Below, one piece after another: positions 1-6,624 of a DNA stretch of 7,752 nucleotides. This DNA comes from Salinibacterium sp. (GTDB lineage: Bacteria; Actinomycetota; Actinomycetes; Actinomycetales; Microbacteriaceae): positions 1 to 7,752 of the forward strand of contig SCSV01000316.1 in assembly GCA_004297555.1 (NCBI GenBank), read 5' to 3'. Position numbers and translations under genes: made by a program. The notes under the pieces are model-generated. The model worked only from the letters and a program-made list of their open reading frames with translations. It was not told where the DNA came from and did no database searches. The stretch's first letter is position 1. The number at the start of each line of letters is the position of its first letter.

Positions 1-1785
1 TGCCATACCGATGGCGACCTCTTCGAGGTTCGCCTCCGCAGCCTTCTGGATGACCGCGTCGAGCAGGGCGATCGTCGACTCGCCGCCCTCAAGGCTGAAG
101 CGCTTCTGGCCGACGTACTTGGTCTGCAGGAAGGTCTCGAATGCCTCGGCTTCGTTGAGCTTGCCGAGGATGCGCATCTGCTCGTCATGTCCGGGCTTGG
201 AGTACGGCTTCTCGATGCGCTCCTGGATCCAGCGGCGCTGCTCGGGGTCTTGGATGTGCATGTACTCGACGCCGACCGTGCGGCAGTAGGCGTCGCGGAG
301 CATCCCGAGAATCTCGCGAAGCAGGGCGGAACGGCGACCGCCAAAGCCGCCGGTGACGAACTCCCGGTCGAGGTCCCAGAAGGTGAGGCCGTGGCTCGAG
401 ATATCGAGGTCGGGATGCGCACGCTGGCGGTATTCGAGCGGATCGGTGTCAGCCATCAGGTGGCCGCGCACGCGGAACGCGTTGATGAGCTCTTGCACGC
501 GAGCGGTCTTGTCGACGTTGTCGGCGAGGTCGACGTTGATGTCGGCGGCCCAGCGGATCGGCTCGTACGGTATGCGCAGCGCCGAGAAGATGCCCTCGTA
601 GAAGTGGTGGTCGCCGATCAGGCGCTCGTGGATGAGCTTGAGGAACTCGCCAGAGCCGGCGCCCTGGATGACGCGGTGGTCGTAGGTGCTCGTGAGCGTG
701 ATCGTCTTGCCGATCGCGAGCTCGGCGAGCGTCTTCGGGCTCGCGCCCTGGAACTCGGCCGGGTACTCAAGGGCTCCCGCGCCGACGATCGTGCCGGAGC
801 CGCGCATGAGCCGGGGCACCGAGTGCTCGGTGCCGATGCCGCCCGGGTTGGTGAGGGAGACGGTGTTGCCGATGTAGTCCTCGGTGACGAGCTTGTTGGC
901 GCGGGCGCGCGCCACGACATCCTCGTAGGCGGCCAAGAACTCGCCGAAGCCCATTGTGTCCGCGCGCTTGATACCGGGCACCACGAGAGCGCGAGTGCCG
1001 TCGGGCTTCGGCAGGTCGATCGCAATGCCGAGGTTGATGTGCGCCGGGGTGACGACCGAGGGTTTGCCATTCGGCTCGTCGTAGTAGACGGATTGGCTCG
1101 GGAACTCTTTGAGGGTCTCGACGATTGCCCAGGCGATCAGGTGGGTGAAGGAGACCTTGCCACCGCGAGACCGCTTGAGGTGGTTGTTGATCACGATGCG
1201 GTTGTCGATCATGAGCTTGGCCGGCACCGTGCGCACACTCGTCGCGGTCGGAACGCTCAGGCTCGCATCCATGTTGGCGGCGAGAGACTTCGAGGCGCCC
1301 TTGAGCGCGGCGACCGTGTTCTCGGTCTGCTCGCTCGGCTCGGTCTCGTCCTCGATGCGCGGAGCACCGGATGACGCGGGCACGTCTGCCGGGATCGGCT
1401 GCGGCTTGGCCGTCACCGAGGTCGTGCGCGCAATGGGCTGGCTGCCGGTGAGGGGGGCTACGGGAACGCTGCCCGTGGGCGGGTTCGCGGCGGCGGGGGC
1501 GGGAGTTGCGGGCTCAGCGGGAGCGGGAGTGGGGGCGGGGGCTGGCGGGGCTTCTGCAGCGGGAGGGGCGAACGACGAGGTGACGAGCGAGCTCTGGGCA
1601 TCCGGAACCGTATCGCCGGTTGCCTCAACCGGGTGATAGCTCTCGAGGATCGGCCACCACGATTCGTCTACCGAATTCTTGTCGACGAGGTACCGCTCGT
1701 ACATCTCGTCTACTAGCCACTCGTTGGCCCCGAACTCACCCGAGGAGTCACCCTCTGGCGCGATTCCGGTCACTTGGCTCGACAC
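1..1785 (-). CDS. kgd: Multifunctional 2-oxoglutarate decarboxylase/dehydrogenase (fused E2-E1), N-terminal 595 residues
   Basis: This is the N-terminal half of actinobacterial Kgd/OdhA (SucA), which feeds 2-oxoglutarate into the TCA cycle. The frame is open for 595 codons from a GTG at 1785 to the left edge; the family is about 1,250 residues. The protein begins with the conserved 2-oxoglutarate dehydrogenase N-terminal segment (FGANEWLVDEMYERY, about residues 16-30). A Pro/Ala-rich linker follows (about 68-116), then an E2-type acyltransferase domain (about 165-385) with NPGGIGTEHSVPRL near 310 and the active-site motif DHRVIQG at 369-375 (His370). The E1 part starts near 400 (RIPYEPIRW, then RVRGHLMADTDPLEY); the thiamine-diphosphate site lies outside the window. 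There is no lipoyl domain, as is usual for this family, whose partners are known to be the pyruvate dehydrogenase E2 and lipoamide dehydrogenase. GTG 1785 is chosen because the only other nearby in-frame start is GTG 1773 and an upstream stop closes the frame. The Shine-Dalgarno sequence is weak. Confidence 0.96.
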   Translation of the reverse strand, partial: MSSQVTGIAPEGDSSGEFGANEWLVDEMYERYLVDKNSVDESWWPILESYHPVEATGDTVPDAQSSLVTSSFAPPAAEAPPAPAPTPAPAEPATPAPAAANPPTGSVPVAPLTGSQPIARTTSVTAKPQPIPADVPASSGAPRIEDETEPSEQTENTVAALKGASKSLAANMDASLSVPTATSVRTVPAKLMIDNRIVINNHLKRSRGGKVSFTHLIAWAIVETLKEFPSQSVYYDEPNGKPSVVTPAHINLGIAIDLPKPDGTRALVVPGIKRADTMGFGEFLAAYEDVVARARANKLVTEDYIGNTVSLTNPGGIGTEHSVPRLMRGSGTIVGAGALEYPAEFQGASPKTLAELAIGKTITLTSTYDHRVIQGAGSGEFLKLIHERLIGDHHFYEGIFSALRIPYEPIRWAADINVDLADNVDKTARVQELINAFRVRGHLMADTDPLEYRQRAHPDLDISSHGLTFWDLDREFVTGGFGGRRSALLREILGMLRDAYCRTVGVEYMHIQDPEQRRWIQERIEKPYSKPGHDEQMRILGKLNEAEAFETFLQTKYVGQKRFSLEGGESTIALLDAVIQKAAEANLEEVAIGMA

Positions 1786-1895
1786 AGCCGACCGCCCACT
1801 TTCAGTTCTCTTCGTCCCCGGTGATACACCACCTACGAGCTTAATCGGTTTTGGGATGCCGTCGTTGTCGCGCGCGGCGCGCTAGCGTTAAATTC
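1786..1895. promoter_or_regulatory. Divergent intergenic region between kgd and guaB1
   Basis: This 110-bp gap separates two divergently transcribed genes and must carry the kgd promoter and probably the guaB1 promoter. It is more AT-rich than its surroundings around 1838-1856. On the minus strand, TAAGCT at 1843-1838 fits a TANNNT -10 box and would give kgd a leader of about 45 nt, but no good -35 box accompanies it. The plus-strand -10 candidate for guaB1 is listed separately. I see no clear operator palindrome. Confidence 0.4.
1883..1888 (+). promoter_or_regulatory. Candidate -10 box (TAGCGT) for leaderless guaB1 mRNA
   Basis: TAGCGT matches the actinobacterial TANNNT -10 pattern and ends exactly 7 nt before the guaB1 ATG at 1896. 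Transcription would therefore start at or beside the A of the start codon. No Shine-Dalgarno-like purine run precedes this ATG, which fits leaderless translation. No convincing -35 hexamer lies 16-18 bp upstream, so the call rests on the -10 box and its spacing. Confidence 0.5.
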
Positions 1896-3332
1896 ATGCG
1901 CTTTTATGAGACTGAGCCGGTGCACGATCTGACCTACTCCGATGTGTTTCTGGTTCCCTCTCGCTCTGCGGTGAGCAGCCGACTGGATGTTTCGCTTGCC
2001 CCCGGTGACGGCACGGCGGCGACCATTCCCATCGTGTCGGCGAACATGAACTCGGTCACCGGGCCGCGGCTCGCGGCGACCCTCGCGCGTCGCGGCGGTC
2101 TCGGTGTGCTGCCCCAGGACATGCACGTGCAAGAACTGGATGCCGCGATCCGCTGGGTCAAAGACCAGCCGGTCGGCTACGACGCGGCCCTCGATCTCGG
2201 CCCGGGCGACAGCGTCGCCACGGCGCTCGCGCAATTGCCGCCGACGGCCGGGCACGGCATCGTGGTCCACGACGACGGCGAGTTTCTCGGGGTGATCCCG
2301 GCGGAGCGGCTCGCCACGGCAATGCCCGGGGCCCGGCTTGGCGATCTGCTCGGGCATCCGCTCACTTCGATCGACGCGGATGAACTGACCGGCCCGCGCT
2401 CCGCCTTCGACCTGATGATCGCCGCCGGCATCGAGTTCGCGCCCGTGATGCACGAGGGCAAAGTCGTCGGCACGATCAGCCTCAAGGGCGCTTTGCGCTC
2501 CACGCTCTACGAGCCAGCGATCGACAAGGATGGCCGCCTGCTCGTCGCCGCCGCGATCGGCATCAACGGCGACGTCGCCGGCAAGTCGAAAGCCTTCGTC
2601 GAGGCCGGAGTCGACGTCATCGTCATCGACACCGCGCACGGGCACCAAGACGGCATGGTGAGCGCGATCGAGACGGTGAGCGCGCTCGGCCTCGGCGTGC
2701 CGATCGTCGCAGGCAACGTCGTCACCGCGGATGCCGTGCGGCACCTCGTGCACGCGGGCGCAACGATCGTGAAGGTCGGAGTGGGCCCCGGCGCGATGTG
2801 CACCACCCGCATGATGACGGCGGTCGGGCGGCCACAGTTCTCCGCCGTGCTCGAGACAGCGGATGCGGCCCGCGATCTGGGTGCGCACGTCTGGGCCGAT
2901 GGTGGTGTGCGCTACCCCCGCGACGTCGCGCTCGCGCTCGCCGCCGGCGCGGCATCCGTCATGATCGGTTCTTGGTTCGCCGGCACCATCGAAGCGCCCG
3001 GAATTCTGGCGATGGATGCCGACGGCCGTGCCTACAAGGAAAGCTGGGGCATGGCCTCCACCAAGGCCGTGCAGGAGCGCTTCGGCGGGCTCGACGCGTA
3101 CGAACTGGCGCGCAAGACCCTGTTCGCCGAAGGGATTTCGACGTCCCGCATCTACCTCGACCCACTGCGGCCCTCCCTCGAAGACCTGCTCGACATGATT
3201 ACCGCGGGGCTGCGCAGCTCGTTCAGCTACGCCGGCGCGACCACCATCGACGAGTTTCACAATCGGGCGCTCGTCGGCATCCAATCTGCGGCCGGCTACG
3301 AGGAGGGCAAGGCGCTGCCGGTCTCGTGGTGA
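1896..3332 (+). CDS. guaB1: GuaB1-type IMP dehydrogenase-related protein, probable GMP reductase with CBS domains
   Basis: The 478-residue protein belongs to the actinobacterial GuaB1 branch of the IMPDH/GMPR family. It has a TIM barrel interrupted by a CBS-domain pair (about residues 95-205; GIVVHDDGEFLGVI, then FAPVMHEGKVVGTISL). Family landmarks are visible: DTAHGHQDGM (Asp245), AGNVVTADA at 272-280, the catalytic-cysteine loop GVGPGAMCTTR (Cys302), ADGGVRYPRD at 334-343 and YKESWGMAS at 380-388. Often annotated as IMP dehydrogenase, the M. smegmatis GuaB1 protein was shown to act as a GMP reductase (GMP + NADPH to IMP + NH3) controlled through its CBS domains. GMP reductase activity here is inferred from that homology. 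ATG 1896 is chosen because homologues begin near MRFYETEPVHDLTYSDVFL; an in-frame ATG at 1851 would only add an Arg-rich tail overlapping the promoter. Two CNNM genes follow on the same strand. Confidence 0.93.
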   Translation: MRFYETEPVHDLTYSDVFLVPSRSAVSSRLDVSLAPGDGTAATIPIVSANMNSVTGPRLAATLARRGGLGVLPQDMHVQELDAAIRWVKDQPVGYDAALDLGPGDSVATALAQLPPTAGHGIVVHDDGEFLGVIPAERLATAMPGARLGDLLGHPLTSIDADELTGPRSAFDLMIAAGIEFAPVMHEGKVVGTISLKGALRSTLYEPAIDKDGRLLVAAAIGINGDVAGKSKAFVEAGVDVIVIDTAHGHQDGMVSAIETVSALGLGVPIVAGNVVTADAVRHLVHAGATIVKVGVGPGAMCTTRMMTAVGRPQFSAVLETADAARDLGAHVWADGGVRYPRDVALALAAGAASVMIGSWFAGTIEAPGILAMDADGRAYKESWGMASTKAVQERFGGLDAYELARKTLFAEGISTSRIYLDPLRPSLEDLLDMITAGLRSSFSYAGATTIDEFHNRALVGIQSAAGYEEGKALPVSW

Positions 3333-3347
3333 TTCCGATTAGAATCA
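3330..3347. repeat. 18-bp inverted repeat, operator-like, upstream of CNNM gene 1
   Basis: TGATTC (3330-3335) and GAATCA (3342-3347) form perfect 6-bp arms around a 6-bp spacer. The left arm contains the guaB1 stop codon TGA. The right arm overlaps the possible -10 box TAGAAT at 3340-3345. There is no T-run and the arms are short, so it is a poor terminator; a repressor site is more plausible. A chance match of this size within an intergenic region is not rare. Confidence 0.3.
3340..3345 (+). promoter_or_regulatory. Candidate -10 box (TAGAAT) upstream of the CNNM pair
   Basis: TAGAAT differs from the TATAAT consensus at one base and fits TANNNT. It lies 8 bases after the guaB1 stop codon and 9 nt before an ATG at 3355. 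A transcript starting near 3352-3355 would have a leader of about 40 nt before the CNNM start at 3395. No clear -35 hexamer is visible, so the CNNM pair could be read from this promoter, from guaB1 read-through, or both. Confidence 0.4.
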
Positions 3348-3354
3348 GCCGGTA

Positions 3355-3402
3355 ATGGACGACCCTCCGCCTGGACGCTTTACTGCGGGCCGCGATGTAT
3401 GA
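3355..3402 (+). CDS. Possible 15-residue leader ORF overlapping the CNNM1 start
   Basis: An ATG at 3355 opens a short frame encoding MDDPPPGRFTAGRDV, with TGA at 3400-3402. It overlaps the ATG of the next gene (3395) by 8 nt in a different frame. It starts 9 nt after the TAGAAT box, so it could be read from a leaderless or near-leaderless transcript. Because CNNM1 has no obvious Shine-Dalgarno sequence, terminating ribosomes could restart at 3395. The Pro-Pro-Pro stretch could slow ribosomes. It may also be a chance ORF; nothing in the sequence proves it is translated. Confidence 0.2.
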   Translation: MDDPPPGRFTAGRDV

Positions 3403-4720
3403 GTTGATCATGCTCGGCGCGGGAATCCTGCTGACTATCGGTACCGGGTTGTTCGTGGCTTCCGAGTTCGCCCTGGTGAACCTCGATCGCGCCGACCTTG
3501 AGGTGCGTCACGAGCGCGGCGAGCGGCGGCTCGGAGCACCGATCAGCGCACTCAAGCGCACCTCGACCCACCTCTCCAGCGCACAACTCGGCATCACGAT
3601 CACGACCCTGCTTGCCGGCTTCACACTCGAGCCGTCGCTGAGCACCCTGCTGTCGCCACCACTCGAGGCGCTGCATCTGACCCCGACTGCTGTGCATGTG
3701 ACATCCGCGATTCTCGCGGTCGTCATCGCGACGTTGCTCTCGATGATCATCGGTGAGCTCGTGCCGCAGAACTTCGCGCTCGCCCTTCCGCGAGAGACCG
3801 GCAAGCTCGTGCTGCCGTTCCAGATCGCGTTCACCGCGGTCTTTCGACCGGCGGTGATGCTGCTCAACAACACGGCCAACGGCATCCTGCGCATCCTCGG
3901 CATCGACCCGCAGGAGGAGTTGTCGGGGGCCCGAACCGCTGAAGAACTCGTGTCGCTCGTTCGTCGCTCCGCGCGCGAGGGCGGCCTCGAGCACGACACC
4001 GCGACCCTGCTGGCTCGCACGCTCGCCTTCTCTGACCACAGCGCTCAAGACGTCATGACCCCGCGGCCGCGCGTGGCGAGCCTCGACCGACTTGCCTCGG
4101 CGCAAGACGTGGTCGAACTCGCACGCAAGACCGGCTTCTCGCGCTTTCCGGTAACCGCCGACAGCATCGACGATGTCGTGGGAATCGTGCACGTGAAGCA
4201 AGCCGTCGCGGTGCCCCGCGACAAGAGGGCGGATGTTCCGGTGTCGGCCCTGCAGTCCGAGGCGCTCCGAGTGCCCGAGACGATGATGCTCGACACTCTG
4301 CTCGGCGAACTGCGGGGCCGCGGTTTTCAGATGGCAGTCGTCGTGGACGAATATGGCGGAACGGCAGGCGTCGCGACACTGGAGGATCTGGTCGAGGAAC
4401 TTGTCGGCGAGGTGTCCGATGAGCACGACCGCACCAAGGCCGACGTGGTGCGGTCTCGGGATTGGTTCACCTTTCCGGGCATCCTGCGGCCCGATGAGTT
4501 GCTCGAGCGCACGGGTGTCGCGGTGCCCGAAGACGGACCGTATGAGACGGTCGCGGGCTGGCTCACGAGCGAGCTCGGTAAGCTGCCTGCGATCGGTGAC
4601 GTGGTCGAAACCGAGGTGGGAAGTTTTCGCATCGAGCGCCTCGACGGCCGCCGCATCGACCGGGTGAGGTACACCCCGCGCCGAGATGACGAGGCCGACG
4701 ACCAGGGCGGCACGGCATGA
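3395..4720 (+). CDS. CNNM/CorC (HlyC) family membrane protein 1, DUF21-CBS-CorC_HlyC
   Basis: The 441-residue protein has the full CNNM/CorC architecture. An N-terminal DUF21 membrane domain (about 1-170) has hydrophobic spans near 5-27, 62-76, 101-122 and 138-157, with family motifs SEFALVNLDRADLE (23-36), SSAQLGIT (61-68) and GELVPQNFAL (120-129). A CBS pair follows (about 214-340), with VMTPRPRV at 220-227 and VVVDEYGGTAGVATLEDLVE at 315-334. A CorC_HlyC C-terminal domain occupies about 350-428. Family members are linked to Mg2+/Co2+ efflux and nucleotide sensing through the CBS pair; older annotations say hemolysin, which is misleading. The next gene overlaps by ATGA, so the two are probably translationally coupled. 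ATG 3395 is chosen because an in-frame stop at 3353 closes the frame and no ATG or GTG lies between; Met6 (3410) is an alternative. No strong Shine-Dalgarno sequence is seen. Confidence 0.93.
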   Translation: MYELIMLGAGILLTIGTGLFVASEFALVNLDRADLEVRHERGERRLGAPISALKRTSTHLSSAQLGITITTLLAGFTLEPSLSTLLSPPLEALHLTPTAVHVTSAILAVVIATLLSMIIGELVPQNFALALPRETGKLVLPFQIAFTAVFRPAVMLLNNTANGILRILGIDPQEELSGARTAEELVSLVRRSAREGGLEHDTATLLARTLAFSDHSAQDVMTPRPRVASLDRLASAQDVVELARKTGFSRFPVTADSIDDVVGIVHVKQAVAVPRDKRADVPVSALQSEALRVPETMMLDTLLGELRGRGFQMAVVVDEYGGTAGVATLEDLVEELVGEVSDEHDRTKADVVRSRDWFTFPGILRPDELLERTGVAVPEDGPYETVAGWLTSELGKLPAIGDVVETEVGSFRIERLDGRRIDRVRYTPRRDDEADDQGGTA

Positions 4721-5754
4721 CCGACTACTGGGGCATCGCCTGGTTGGGCATCCTGCTGCTCATCAATGCTTTCTTCGTCGCCGCGGAGTTCGCCGTCATT
4801 TCCGCTCGCCGCTCGCAAATCGAGCCGCGCGCGGAGGCCGGCTCCCGCGCCGCGAAAACGACCATTTGGGCGATGGAGAACGCCTCCCTTATGCTCGCCA
4901 CGAGCCAGCTCGGCATCACCGTTGCCTCGCTGCTGATCCTGAACGTGTCCGAGCCGGCGATCCACCGTTTGTTGCGGGCGCCGCTCGCGCTGACGCACTG
5001 GCCCGAGCCCGTAATCGCCACGGTGAGTTTCATCATCGCGCTCACCCTCGTGTCGTTTCTGCACGTCGTGCTCGGCGAGATGGTGCCGAAGAACCTGTCG
5101 TTCTCGGTGCCCGACCGGGCTGCGCTTTTTCTCGCACCGCCGCTGGTTTTTGTGGCGACGATCCTTCGCCCGATCATCGTCGCGCTCAATGCCACGACTG
5201 GGGCGGTGCTCAAGCTGTTCCGAGTGCAGCCGAAGAGCGAGGCCAACAGCGTGTTCACTCTCGATGAGGTGGCCACGATCGTCGCGCACTCGACCAGGCA
5301 GGGCGTGCTGCAGGACTCTAGTGGCGCCCTCAGCGCGGCCTTCGAATTCACCGACAAGAAGGTGCAGGATGTCGCAGTCAAGATGTCCGCGCTGGTCACG
5401 CTGCCCGAGGAAGCCACCCCCGCTGACGTGGAACGCGCCGTGGCACAGAAGGGGTTCTCCCGTTACATCCTCGTGGATGACTCGGGAGACCCGAGCGGGT
5501 ACCTGCACCTGAAAGACGTCATCGATCTGGACGAGGACGAGTACACCGAGCCGGTGCCGCCCAAGCGCATCCGCCAGCTGATCTCGATCTTCCGCGGCAC
5601 CGACCTGGAGGATGCCCTCGCAACGATGCGACGCTCCGGTGTGCACGTCGCCCGCGCCTTCGACGAGAGCGGGGCGACCACGGGCGTGCTCTTCCTCGAA
5701 GACATCATCGAGGAGCTTGTCGGCGAGGTTCAGGACGCCACCCGCCGCACCTGA
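4717..5754 (+). CDS. CNNM family membrane protein 2, DUF21-CBS without CorC_HlyC domain
   Basis: The 345-residue protein is a paralogue of its upstream neighbour. The DUF21 domain (about 1-170) has SEFAL-like AEFAVISARRSQIE (23-36), TSQLGITVASLL (62-73) and GEMVPKNLSFSVP (120-132). A CBS pair (about 213-340) ends in LFLEDIIEELVGEV (325-338). The protein stops about seven residues after that motif, so the CorC_HlyC domain seen in gene 1 is absent. The first CBS half reads AVKMSALVTLP where gene 1 has MTPRPRVASL, so its ligand site may differ. The start ATG overlaps the previous stop (ATGA, 4717-4720). Two-gene CNNM sets occur elsewhere in Actinomycetota, including Rv1842c-Rv1841c beside guaB1 in M. 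tuberculosis. The two proteins may form a heteromeric Mg2+/Co2+ transporter; that is inference. No convincing hairpin terminator is visible in 5755-5829. Confidence 0.92.
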   Translation: MTDYWGIAWLGILLLINAFFVAAEFAVISARRSQIEPRAEAGSRAAKTTIWAMENASLMLATSQLGITVASLLILNVSEPAIHRLLRAPLALTHWPEPVIATVSFIIALTLVSFLHVVLGEMVPKNLSFSVPDRAALFLAPPLVFVATILRPIIVALNATTGAVLKLFRVQPKSEANSVFTLDEVATIVAHSTRQGVLQDSSGALSAAFEFTDKKVQDVAVKMSALVTLPEEATPADVERAVAQKGFSRYILVDDSGDPSGYLHLKDVIDLDEDEYTEPVPPKRIRQLISIFRGTDLEDALATMRRSGVHVARAFDESGATTGVLFLEDIIEELVGEVQDATRRT

Positions 5755-5816
5755 GCGAGCGGATCCTTCGGCTGAACGCTGGCAGGTTGCTCACCCCCGC
5801 GCCACCTGAACCGAAC

Positions 5817-5822
5817 TATCGT
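5817..5822 (+). promoter_or_regulatory. Candidate -10 box (TATCGT) for leaderless nnrD mRNA
   Basis: TATCGT fits TANNNT and ends exactly 7 nt before the nnrD ATG at 5830, the same spacing as at guaB1. No Shine-Dalgarno run precedes the ATG, only GTGAGAC. A TTGCTC at 5787-5792 is too far upstream to serve as a -35 box. If used, this promoter would separate nnrD from the CNNM pair. Confidence 0.5.
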
Positions 5823-5829
5823 GTGAGAC

Positions 5830-6624
5830 ATGGCTGACTTCACCGAATGGACGCCACGCGACGCTGCGGCGAACATCGCGGTTCCCGCGCCGCACGACGA
5901 TAAGTATTCGCGCGGCGTGCTCGGCGTCATCACCGGTTCGGAACGGTATCCGGGAGCCGCCGTCTTGGGCGTCGAGGCGGCGCTGCGCACGGGCGTCGGC
6001 ATGGTGCGCTACCTCGGCCCGGCGGCCGACTTCGTACTGGAGCGCCGACCCGAAGCCGTGACCGTCGATGGCGAGGTGCAGGCCTGGCTGATCGGCTCGG
6101 GAATGGACGACTCGGATTCCGACCGCGCGAGCGCTGCTCTCGCCCAGAACGTGCCCGTCGTGCTCGACGGGGGCTTGATCCCCTTGCTTTCGAGAGCACG
6201 CGGGCCGGTCGTGATCACGCCGCACCACGGGGAGCTTGCGCGCCTGCTCGGGGTGGAGCGCGCCGAGATCTCGGGCGACCCAGGGCAGTGGGCCAGGGCA
6301 TCCGCCGACCAGCTCGGGGTGACCGTGCTGCTCAAGGGGCACACGAGCTACATCGCGGGCCCGGGCGTCTCGCTGTCGACAAGTCTCGCGCCGACCTGGC
6401 TCGCCACGGCGGGTGCGGGTGATGCGCTCGCCGGGATCCTCGGGGCGCTCGTAGCGACCCACAGAGTGAATGACTCGGGTGAGCTTGCGCGATTGGCGGC
6501 GACCGCGACGGTCATCCACGGGCTGGCTGCCGAGCGCGCCAGCGGAGGCGGGCCGTTCACGGTGCTCGACCTCGCCGAGGCGATCCCGGCCGCGATCACA
6601 ACCATTCTTGGGCGAGATGCCTAA
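5830..6624 (+). CDS. nnrD: ADP-dependent (S)-NAD(P)H-hydrate dehydratase
   Basis: The 264-residue protein matches the YjeF C-terminal (ribokinase-like) domain, which dehydrates damaged (S)-NAD(P)H hydrate back to NAD(P)H using ADP. Visible motifs are the N-terminal DDKYSRGVLGVITGSERYPG (23-42) with AALRTGVGMVR (50-60), TPHHGELARLLG (130-141), VLLKGHTSYIAG (166-177) and the anion-hole/catalytic loop ATAGAGDALAGIL (192-204), in which Asp198 is the expected catalytic base. Length fits a stand-alone dehydratase; the epimerase partner (NnrE), fused to it in E. coli-type YjeF, is not in this window. The ATG at 5830 is preceded by a -10-like box at leaderless spacing. The 3' end overlaps the convergent lipoprotein gene by 29 bp, with no room for an intergenic terminator. 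The hydro-lyase call is secure at family level. Confidence 0.94.
   Translation: MADFTEWTPRDAAANIAVPAPHDDKYSRGVLGVITGSERYPGAAVLGVEAALRTGVGMVRYLGPAADFVLERRPEAVTVDGEVQAWLIGSGMDDSDSDRASAALAQNVPVVLDGGLIPLLSRARGPVVITPHHGELARLLGVERAEISGDPGQWARASADQLGVTVLLKGHTSYIAGPGVSLSTSLAPTWLATAGAGDALAGILGALVATHRVNDSGELARLAATATVIHGLAAERASGGGPFTVLDLAEAIPAAITTILGRDA

Noticed and set aside
187..1374. Long plus-strand open frame (395 codons) opposite kgd
   Set aside because: The minus strand encodes an unmistakable Kgd protein throughout. The plus-strand frame is rich in Arg, Asp, Val and Ala with no fold motif, as expected for an antisense shadow in high-GC DNA.
1440..1582. Low-complexity tract possibly marking a repeat or broken gene
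   Set aside because: On the minus strand it encodes the Pro/Ala-rich linker between the N-terminal segment and the E2 domain of Kgd, and the frame is intact.
1851..1895. Upstream ATG at 1851 as the guaB1 start
   Set aside because: It would add 15 residues rich in Arg and Cys that are not expected in GuaB1 and would overlap the -10-like box; the family start fits ATG 1896.
1833..3284. 483-codon minus-strand open frame opposite guaB1
   Set aside because: Its product is dominated by Arg, His, Asp and Gly without domain motifs and mirrors the third-position GC of guaB1; it also crosses the divergent promoter region.
3380..5646. Two long minus-strand open frames (3380-4426 and 4327-5646) opposite the CNNM pair
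   Set aside because: Both lack recognisable motifs and show His/Arg/Glu-rich shadow composition, while the plus strand carries well-conserved DUF21 and CBS domains.
5755..5829. Possible Rho-independent terminator after the CNNM pair
   Set aside because: Only a 4-bp stem (AGCG/CGCT) can be drawn and there is no T-run.
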